The position numbers and the translations under genes were made by a program. Shown here piece after piece: positions 1 through 5,488 of a DNA stretch of 29,965 nucleotides. The first letter of the stretch is position 1, and each line of letters begins with the position of its first letter. Origin of the DNA: an uncultured Eubacteriales bacterium (GTDB lineage: Bacteria > Bacillota > Clostridia > Oscillospirales > Oscillospiraceae). The notes under the pieces are model-generated. The model saw only the letters and a list, made by a program, of their open reading frames with translations, had not been told where the DNA came from and did not search any database. The stretch covers positions 1-29,965 of the forward strand of contig URGI01000018.1 in the NCBI GenBank assembly GCA_900547315.1, read 5' to 3'.

Positions 1-546
1 GTAAAAAAGGACGGCATCGTTTTCGTGCTTGAGGGCAAGCTGCGGGTGTATCTCAGCTCAGGCGCAGGGCGTGAAATCACGCTTTTCAAGCTTCCCAAGG
101 GCGAAGCGTTCAGCATAATGACCGTCGATAATGCCCGCGACAACGACGTTGTCCCCTCGCTCCAGTCTCTTGACAATACTACTCTCGCCTACCTCCAGCG
201 CTCCGACATGGCGCCGGTCGCCTACGAAGAGCCGCTTATGGCGAATTTCATTTTTGAAGCCTGTGCAAAAACGGCGCAGCATATTCTGAACAACATCTCA
301 TATTCTTTTTTTAATCCCCTGCGAAGCTGCGTCGCCCGCGTTCTGCTTGAGCGCCTCAGCGACGACAATCCCGATTCCGGCGAAGTGCGTATAACGCACG
401 AGGACATTGCAAACGACCTCGGCACAACGCGCGTGGTCATCAGCCGCGAGCTGGATCACATGCGCGATATGGGTCTTATCTCCACCGGCCGCGGAAAGAT
501 CTATATTCTCGACCGCGGCGGACTTGCCGCGATAGCCGGGGAATAG
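1..546 (+). CDS. Crp/Fnr family transcriptional regulator (5' truncated by window edge)
   Basis: The reading frame is open from the first base, so the true start lies upstream; the GTG at 25 is internal. The visible part begins inside the cyclic-nucleotide-binding-like beta barrel (GIVFVLEGKLRVYLSS, then REITLFKLPKGEAF). It continues through the dimerisation helix to a C-terminal winged helix-turn-helix (ITHEDIANDLGTTRVVISREL) and a wing ending GRGKIYIL. This is the usual Crp/Fnr order. No clear cysteine cluster for an Fnr-type iron-sulfur sensor is visible, but the N-terminus is missing, so the effector cannot be judged. The gene ends 55 bp before the oleate hydratase start, on the same strand, so it may regulate that gene or be co-transcribed with it (inference). 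The family is certain; the target is not. Confidence 0.9.
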   Translation, partial: VKKDGIVFVLEGKLRVYLSSGAGREITLFKLPKGEAFSIMTVDNARDNDVVPSLQSLDNTTLAYLQRSDMAPVAYEEPLMANFIFEACAKTAQHILNNISYSFFNPLRSCVARVLLERLSDDNPDSGEVRITHEDIANDLGTTRVVISRELDHMRDMGLISTGRGKIYILDRGGLAAIAGE

Positions 547-556
547 CCGTGATTTA

Positions 557-571
557 CTGCGCAGTGCGCAG
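557..571. promoter_or_regulatory. Perfect 15-bp palindrome between the Crp/Fnr gene and ohyA
   Basis: CTGCGCAGTGCGCAG is an exact inverted repeat of 7-bp arms around one central base. It sits about 30 bp before the ohyA start and just upstream of its AGGAGG ribosome binding site. It could be an operator, possibly for the adjacent Crp/Fnr protein, or a small hairpin in the transcript. It does not match the classical Fnr or Crp half-sites, so the role is inferred from position and symmetry only. Confidence 0.35.
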
Positions 572-601
572 ACAAAATAAATTATTCAGGAGGAAAGAAG
601 A

Positions 602-2377
602 ATGTATTACAGCAGCGGTAACTATGAGGCATTTGCAACCCCCAAAAAGCCCGAAGGTATCGACGATAAGTCGGCGTACATAGTCGGCACCGGCCTAGCA
701 GGTCTTGCGGCGGCCTGCTTCCTGATCCGCGACGCCCAGATGCCCGGCGAAAAGATCACCCTTTTCGAGCATCTCCCCCTCGCCGGCGGCTCCTGCGACG
801 GTATCTATGACGCAACCAAAGGCTTCATCATGCGCGGCGGGCGCGAAATGGATAACCACTTCGAGTGCATGTGGGATCTGTTCAAGTCCATCCCCTCCAT
901 CATCAATCCCGGCGAGACCGTTTTCTCCGAGTACTACCACCTGAACAAGGAAGACCCGAACTTCTCCCTCTGCCGCGTTACCGAGAAGCAGGGGCAGGAC
1001 GCCCACACCGACAGAAAATACGGTCTGAACCCCTCCGCCGCAACTCAGCTGCTCAAGCTGTTCATGGCAACGAACAAGTCCCTTGAGGATAAAAAGATTG
1101 ACGACGTGTTCGACGAGGACTTCTACCAGACCAACTTCTGGACCTACTGGCAGACCATGTTTGCCTTCGAGAAGTGGCACTCCGCACTTGAGATGAAGCT
1201 CTATCTTCAGCGCTATATCCACCACATTGACGGTCTGCCCGACCTGAGCGCGCTCCGCTTCACCCGCTACAATCAGTATGAATCCATGATCCTCCCGATG
1301 TGCAAGTACATCACCGACCACGGCGGAAAGATCCTGTACGACACCACTGTCACCAACATCGTCTGCGACTGCACGCCCGAAAAGAAAGTCGCAAAGAAGA
1401 TAGAGTTCACGCAGGGCGGCGTTGAGAAGGTCATCGACCTGACCGAGAACGACCTCGTCATCTGCACCAACGGCTGCCAGGGCGACGCCTCCGCCTACGG
1501 CGATCAGACCCACGCCCCCGTCGTCACCGTCAAGAACGGCGAAGGCCCCTCCATCGAGATGTGGAAAAAGATCGCGGCACAGGATCCCGCTTTCGGCCGT
1601 CCCGAAAAGTTCTTTGCCGGCATCAAGGAGACCAGCTGGGAATCTTGGACTGTCGACACCTCCAACAAGCAGATACTTGACGCCATCCAGAAGATATGCA
1701 AGAGAGATCCCCTCTCCGGCAAGGTCGTCACCGGCGGCATCGTCACCTGCCGCGACTCCAGTTGGCTGATCAGCTGGACGATCAACCGTCAGGGTCAGTT
1801 CCAAGAGCAGCCCTCCGACCACTGCCTCATCTGGGTCTACGGTCTGAACTGCTGGGACGACAAGGGCGACTTCATAAAGAAGAACATGTGCGACTGCACC
1901 GGCATTGAGCTGTGCGCAGAGTGGCTGTACCACATCGGCATCCCTGAGGATCAGATCATGGAGCTCGCCGAAAAAGAGTGCAACACCACGCCCTGCATGA
2001 TGCCCTACGTCACCACCTTCTTCATGCCCAGAGCCGAGGGCGACCGCCCCAAGGTAGTTCCCGACGGTTCCGTCAACCTCGCATTCGTCGGTCAGTTCGC
2101 CGACACTCCGCGCGACACCGTGTTCACCACCGAGTACTCCATCCGCACCGGCATGGAAGCGGTCTACACGCTCTGCAACATTGACCGCGGCGTGCCCGAA
2201 GTCTGGGGCTCCGTGTACGATATCCGCGACCTGCTGTATGCTACCAGCAAGCTGCTCGACGGCAAGAAGCCGCTTGAGTTCCTGCTGCCCACTATTCTCC
2301 CGCTGCTCGGTCTCGTCAAGGAGCCGCTTACCAACAACGTCGTCGTTGACCTGCTGAAGAAGTACAACATCGTCTGA
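602..2377 (+). CDS. ohyA: Oleate hydratase (myosin-cross-reactive antigen family)
   Basis: FAD-dependent hydratase that adds water to the cis-9 double bond of unsaturated fatty acids such as oleate, giving 10-hydroxy fatty acids; the family acts at the inner membrane face. The protein has 591 residues, the usual family length. The Rossmann motif GTGLAG (29-34) leads to the ribose-binding acid E56. The family signature RGGREM spans 78-83, and its glutamate (E82) corresponds to the residue implicated in activating water. A second nucleotide-binding segment and a conserved C-terminal lid region (TVFTTEYSIRTGMEAVY) are present. The start is fixed by AGGAGG seven to eight bases upstream. Codon use is strongly biased to AAC, AAG, GAC and TCC, suggesting high expression. 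Family members are linked to detoxifying host or dietary unsaturated fatty acids. Confidence 0.96.
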   Translation: MYYSSGNYEAFATPKKPEGIDDKSAYIVGTGLAGLAAACFLIRDAQMPGEKITLFEHLPLAGGSCDGIYDATKGFIMRGGREMDNHFECMWDLFKSIPSIINPGETVFSEYYHLNKEDPNFSLCRVTEKQGQDAHTDRKYGLNPSAATQLLKLFMATNKSLEDKKIDDVFDEDFYQTNFWTYWQTMFAFEKWHSALEMKLYLQRYIHHIDGLPDLSALRFTRYNQYESMILPMCKYITDHGGKILYDTTVTNIVCDCTPEKKVAKKIEFTQGGVEKVIDLTENDLVICTNGCQGDASAYGDQTHAPVVTVKNGEGPSIEMWKKIAAQDPAFGRPEKFFAGIKETSWESWTVDTSNKQILDAIQKICKRDPLSGKVVTGGIVTCRDSSWLISWTINRQGQFQEQPSDHCLIWVYGLNCWDDKGDFIKKNMCDCTGIELCAEWLYHIGIPEDQIMELAEKECNTTPCMMPYVTTFFMPRAEGDRPKVVPDGSVNLAFVGQFADTPRDTVFTTEYSIRTGMEAVYTLCNIDRGVPEVWGSVYDIRDLLYATSKLLDGKKPLEFLLPTILPLLGLVKEPLTNNVVVDLLKKYNIV

Positions 2378-2410
2378 TTTGATCCCAAAACAATTATAAG
2401 GAGAACCGAT

Positions 2411-2623
2411 ATGGATTTCAGAAGTCTGACCGTAAAGGAACTGTTTGACAATCCCGCAACCGCGGCCGTCATTAAGGAGGACGCGCCCCAGCTCCTCAAA
2501 TACCCCATAAAGATGTTCAACAAGAAAAAATGCGGCGAGATATTTGATAAGGTCGTCGCGGCCGGCATAGTCCCCAAGGACACTGCCGAAAAGGTTGAAG
2601 CGAAGATAAACGCGCTGCTGTAA
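2411..2623 (+). CDS. Small conserved-looking protein of unknown function downstream of ohyA
   Basis: A 70-residue ORF with AAGGAG seven bases before its ATG, starting 33 bp after ohyA and before the shared terminator, so it is probably expressed as the last gene of the ohyA unit. I do not recognise a named family. The sequence is soluble, helical-looking and lysine-rich. It begins with MDFRSLTVKELFDNPATAAV and has a central segment rich in K and hydrophobic residues (LLKYPIKMFNKKK), ending in a short amphipathic helix (AEKVEAKINALL). There are no cysteine pairs, signal peptide or membrane segment. Two short helical modules might be read as a loose repeat. A role as a partner or membrane-recruitment factor of oleate hydratase is only a guess from position. 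Confidence 0.75.
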   Translation: MDFRSLTVKELFDNPATAAVIKEDAPQLLKYPIKMFNKKKCGEIFDKVVAAGIVPKDTAEKVEAKINALL

Positions 2624-2691
2624 GCTTCCAGATACGCTTAGTGCCGGCTCAGTGTCGCAGCCGCAGTCGATGCGAAGCACCCCCCCATAGG

Positions 2692-2724
2692 TCAGCACCG
2701 GACAAAGTCCGGTGCTGATTTTTT
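2692..2724 (+). terminator. Rho-independent terminator after the ohyA unit
   Basis: A perfect 12-bp stem (TCAGCACCGGAC with GTCCGGTGCTGA) around an AAA loop is followed directly by six T residues. It lies about 70 bp after the 70-residue ORF and separates the ohyA unit from the next promoter. Confidence 0.93.
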
Positions 2725-2815
2725 CTGCGCCGCACCGCCGCGCTATTTTTCTGTTAAGATAGCCGCAATTTTTTAAACATTTTGTGTCCAATGCACATTA
2801 TTATGCGAAGTTGGC

Positions 2816-2845
2816 TTGCCATGACAGGCGGTTTCATGTTACTAT
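2816..2845 (+). promoter_or_regulatory. Sigma-A type promoter for the DUF1538/PII operon
   Basis: TTGCCA (2816-2821) and TACTAT (2840-2845) are separated by 18 bp, with a TGn extended -10 just upstream of TACTAT. Transcription would begin near 2852. This is downstream of the only GTG and TTG start candidates in the DUF1538 reading frame (2784 and 2811) and argues against both. Confidence 0.65.
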
Positions 2846-2876
2846 TAGGAAAAGAAAAATCTCAGGGAGTGATATT

Positions 2877-4412
2877 ATAAAACTAACTCAGCTGGAAAAA
2901 AACAGAACCGCAGTCAAAGAAAAGATCGTTGAAGCCGCGCTGTCGGCGCTGCCCATCGCGGTCATAGTGCTTCTGCTGTGTCTCATAGTCACGCCGATGC
3001 GCCCCGATCTGCTGCTGTGCTTTCTGATAGGCGCGGTGATGCTGGTCGTTGGAATGGGGCTGTTTTCCCTCGGCGCAGAGCAGTCCATGACGCCCATCGG
3101 CAGCAGGATCGGCACGGCGCTGACCCGAACAAAGAATATGCCGCTGATACTCGGCGTCAGCTTTCTGCTCGGCTTCGCCATCACTGTCGCGGAGCCTGAC
3201 CTGCAGGTTCTGGCTCAGACCGTGCCGCATATCAAAAGCAGCGTCCTGCTCGTGACCGTCGGCGCGGGAGTCGGGCTTTTCATGGCGATATGTATGCTCC
3301 GCATCCTCACCGGCGCGTCGCTCCGGTGGATACTCATCGTGTGCTATACGCTGATTTTTGTGCTCGCCGCATTCACGGATCGTGACTTTCTCTGCATCGC
3401 CTTTGACTCCGGCGGAGTCACCACGGGGCCGATGACCGTGCCGTTCATCCTTGCGATGGGGCTTGGTGTCTCCAAGGTCAGAAGCGACGACCGCGCCGAG
3501 GCGGACAGCTTCGGTCTTGTCGCGCTGTGCTCGATTGGGCCTATCCTCTCTGTCCTGCTGCTCGGCTTTTTCTCCAGCGGCGGCAGCGCCGTCGTTGATA
3601 TCAGCGCCGCATCATACGACAGCACGGTCGGGATAGGGCGCGCGTTTCTCGCAGCTATCCCCGTATATATGAAGGAAATGGCGGTCGCCATGCTGCCGAT
3701 TGTTGCGATATTTCTCGTGTTCCAGCTTGCGCTGCTGCGTCTGAACCGCCGCAGCTTGGCAAAAATACTCATTGGTATTCTGTATACATATGTCGGTCTC
3801 GTGCTGTTCCTCACCGGCGTCAACATCGGCTTCTCGGCGCTAGGCGCAGAGCTTGGAGTTGCACTCGCGGGCAGCATGAGTTGGCTGCTAATCCCCCTTG
3901 CGATGCTGCTAGGCTGGTTCATAATCTCGGCTGAGCCTGCCGTCGGAGTGCTTGAAAAGCAGATCGAGGAGGTCAGCGCCGGAGCTATCCCCGGCCGCGC
4001 GATAAAGCTCAGTCTCTCGGTCGCGATCTCGCTTGCCATGGGCATCTCTATGCTCCGCGTTCTGACGGGGATATCTATACTGTGGTTCCTCGTTCCGGGC
4101 TACGCGCTGGCGCTCGGCCTGTCGTTCTTCGTGCCGGACATATACACCGCCATCGCATTCGACTCCGGCGGAGTCGCCTCCGGCCCCATGACGGCGACCT
4201 TTATGCTCCAGTTTGTCATGGGCGCGAGCATCGCCGTGGGCGGGAACGTCCTGCGCGACGCGTTCGGCGTCGTCGCAATGGTAGCAATGCTGCCGTTGCT
4301 GTCCATTCAGGCGGTCGGCTTCATATATGAATTCAAGGCCAAGCATACGTCGGCAGTCGAGACGTATGGCGACTTTGATATAATAGAGCTTTGGGAGGAG
4401 ACGGGAGCATGA
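2877..4412 (+). CDS. DUF1538 family membrane protein (predicted transporter), duplicated
   Basis: A polytopic membrane protein of about 511 residues with two homologous halves. Each half carries the motif FDSGGV-xx-GPMT (near residues 176 and 428), an SAEP/AEPD element (LGFAITVAEPDLQVLA, LGWFIISAEPAVGVLE) and an arginine-leucine-threonine element (LRILTG, LRVLTG). I recognise this as DUF1538, thought to be a transporter; no substrate is known to me. The start is unusual. The frame is open back to 2784, but the mapped promoter and a GGAG at 2866-2869 point to initiation at ATA 2877 (7-base spacing) or ATT 2874. No ATG, GTG or TTG is suitably placed. The homology begins at about this point (LTQLEKNRTAVKEKIVEAAL). 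The stop overlaps the next gene by ATGA, so the two are coupled. Confidence 0.85.
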   Translation: MKLTQLEKNRTAVKEKIVEAALSALPIAVIVLLLCLIVTPMRPDLLLCFLIGAVMLVVGMGLFSLGAEQSMTPIGSRIGTALTRTKNMPLILGVSFLLGFAITVAEPDLQVLAQTVPHIKSSVLLVTVGAGVGLFMAICMLRILTGASLRWILIVCYTLIFVLAAFTDRDFLCIAFDSGGVTTGPMTVPFILAMGLGVSKVRSDDRAEADSFGLVALCSIGPILSVLLLGFFSSGGSAVVDISAASYDSTVGIGRAFLAAIPVYMKEMAVAMLPIVAIFLVFQLALLRLNRRSLAKILIGILYTYVGLVLFLTGVNIGFSALGAELGVALAGSMSWLLIPLAMLLGWFIISAEPAVGVLEKQIEEVSAGAIPGRAIKLSLSVAISLAMGISMLRVLTGISILWFLVPGYALALGLSFFVPDIYTAIAFDSGGVASGPMTATFMLQFVMGASIAVGGNVLRDAFGVVAMVAMLPLLSIQAVGFIYEFKAKHTSAVETYGDFDIIELWEETGA

Positions 4413-5080
4413 ATTACGTTATATCCATAATCAATCCCGAAGCGCTCGGGGCGCTGACGGAGATATGCGAAAAGCTTTCGCTTCCGCTCACCGTAACGCT
4501 GCACGGGCGCGGAACGGCCATGCAGGGAATGCTCGACCTCTTGGGCATAGAGTCCAACGAGAAACGCGTCGTGCTCACCGTGGCAAACGAAGAAAAAACC
4601 GCGCAGCTTATAGCAGCGCAACGGCGATACCTGCATCTCGGCGTGCCGGGGCACGGGTTTGTGATCGCTATACCGATAAAAAGCGTTGGAGGAGGAAAAG
4701 CCGTGGCATACATGAACGGAGATACAAAGAACGCAAAATACACACCGGCAATAAACTACGACTATGAGCTTATCGTAGCCATATCAAACGAGGGCAGCAC
4801 CGACATGGTAATGAACGCGGCAAGAGCCGCCGGCGCCCGCGGCGGGACTGTGCTGCACGGCAAGGGCACCGGATCAAAGGACGCGCCGAAGTTTTATAAC
4901 ATCTCGATCGCCGACGAGAAGGAGGTCATCCTCATCGTCTCCACCGCTGGGCAGAAGGCGGGGATAATGCGCGCGATCCTCGAAAAGGCTGGGCCTGACA
5001 GCAAAGCGGGAAGCATAGTCTTCTCTATCCCGACTACAGAAGTGGCCGGCTTCGGCGTGCTTGACAGTTCGGAAACATGA
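4409..5080 (+). CDS. Tandem PII-like nitrogen-regulatory domain protein
   Basis: A soluble 223-residue protein made of two PII-like ferredoxin-fold modules. Module 1 (about 1-100) begins MNYVISIINPEALGALTEIC and carries LHGRGT. Module 2 (about 115-220) begins YDYELIVAISNEGSTDMVM and carries LHGKGTG. Both have the beta-alpha-beta pattern ending in a strand such as IVFSIPTTEVAGF. Classical PII proteins are single-domain trimers of about 112 residues that bind ATP, ADP and 2-oxoglutarate and often gate a neighbouring transporter. The ATG at 4409 overlaps the DUF1538 stop codon (ATGA) and has GGGAG just upstream. The tight coupling suggests that this protein controls the DUF1538 transporter (inference). 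The GlnB T-loop uridylylation motif is not evident, so ligand and modification are open. Confidence 0.88.
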   Translation: MNYVISIINPEALGALTEICEKLSLPLTVTLHGRGTAMQGMLDLLGIESNEKRVVLTVANEEKTAQLIAAQRRYLHLGVPGHGFVIAIPIKSVGGGKAVAYMNGDTKNAKYTPAINYDYELIVAISNEGSTDMVMNAARAAGARGGTVLHGKGTGSKDAPKFYNISIADEKEVILIVSTAGQKAGIMRAILEKAGPDSKAGSIVFSIPTTEVAGFGVLDSSET

Positions 5081-5084
5081 TAAT

Positions 5085-5116
5085 AAAAAGCTGCTATCGA
5101 TCGATAGCAGCTTTTT
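5085..5116. terminator. Bidirectional terminator between convergent operons
   Basis: A perfect 32-bp palindrome with a core of GCTGCTATCGATCGATAGCAGC is flanked by A5 on the left and T5 on the right, so it can act as an intrinsic terminator for both strands. It lies four bases after the PII-like gene stop and 30 bp from the hypA stop on the other strand. Confidence 0.92.
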
Positions 5117-5146
5117 GCGTAGTATTCTTTCTTGGCGCTGAATTGT

Positions 5147-5488
5147 TTAATCCGCTTCAATTTCTTTCAGCATAAGCTCACGTCCGGTCAGCGGCGTGAG
5201 CTTTTTTCCGCCGCAGCGCGGGCAGACGAGCTTCTCTATATCAGCAGTGAATTTCTCTCCGCAGTCGATGCACTGTGCGACTCCCGGCAGCGTCTCGACC
5301 GCAAACGCCGTGCTTTGATACGGCGTCCCGTCGGTCACGGCATCCCAGCAGTCGGCAAGGTATGCTGGAACGACGCCGGACAGCGAGCCGACCTCTACCG
5401 TCACCTTTCTCACGCAGGCAAGCCCCTCGTCGCGCGCGATACCATCGACCATTTTCAGCAGCGCATCACAAATGCCAAGCTCGTGCAT
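5147..5488 (-). CDS. hypA: Hydrogenase/urease nickel metallochaperone HypA
   Basis: A small 113-residue nickel chaperone that delivers Ni(II) to [NiFe]-hydrogenase precursors, and sometimes urease, with HypB. It starts MHELGICDAL; the MHE motif binds nickel through the N-terminal amine and His2. The zinc site is the pair C73-x2-C76 and C89-x2-C92 (CIDC, CPRC). Length and layout are standard. The start codon overlaps the stop of the upstream flavoprotein as TAATG, so translation of the two is coupled. No hypB, hypC-F or hydrogenase structural gene is in the window. The nickel client is therefore either elsewhere in the genome or not a hydrogenase. Confidence 0.93.
   Translation of the reverse strand: MHELGICDALLKMVDGIARDEGLACVRKVTVEVGSLSGVVPAYLADCWDAVTDGTPYQSTAFAVETLPGVAQCIDCGEKFTADIEKLVCPRCGGKKLTPLTGRELMLKEIEAD

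Noticed and set aside
2682..2687. Run of C near 2681-2687 as a slippage site
   Set aside because: It is intergenic, just before the terminator, and affects no reading frame.
695..2791. A 698-residue open frame on the minus strand opposite ohyA
   Set aside because: It lies wholly opposite a clear oleate hydratase gene, has low-complexity V/G/D/L composition typical of the antisense frame of a codon-biased GC-rich gene, and no credible ribosome binding site or domain.
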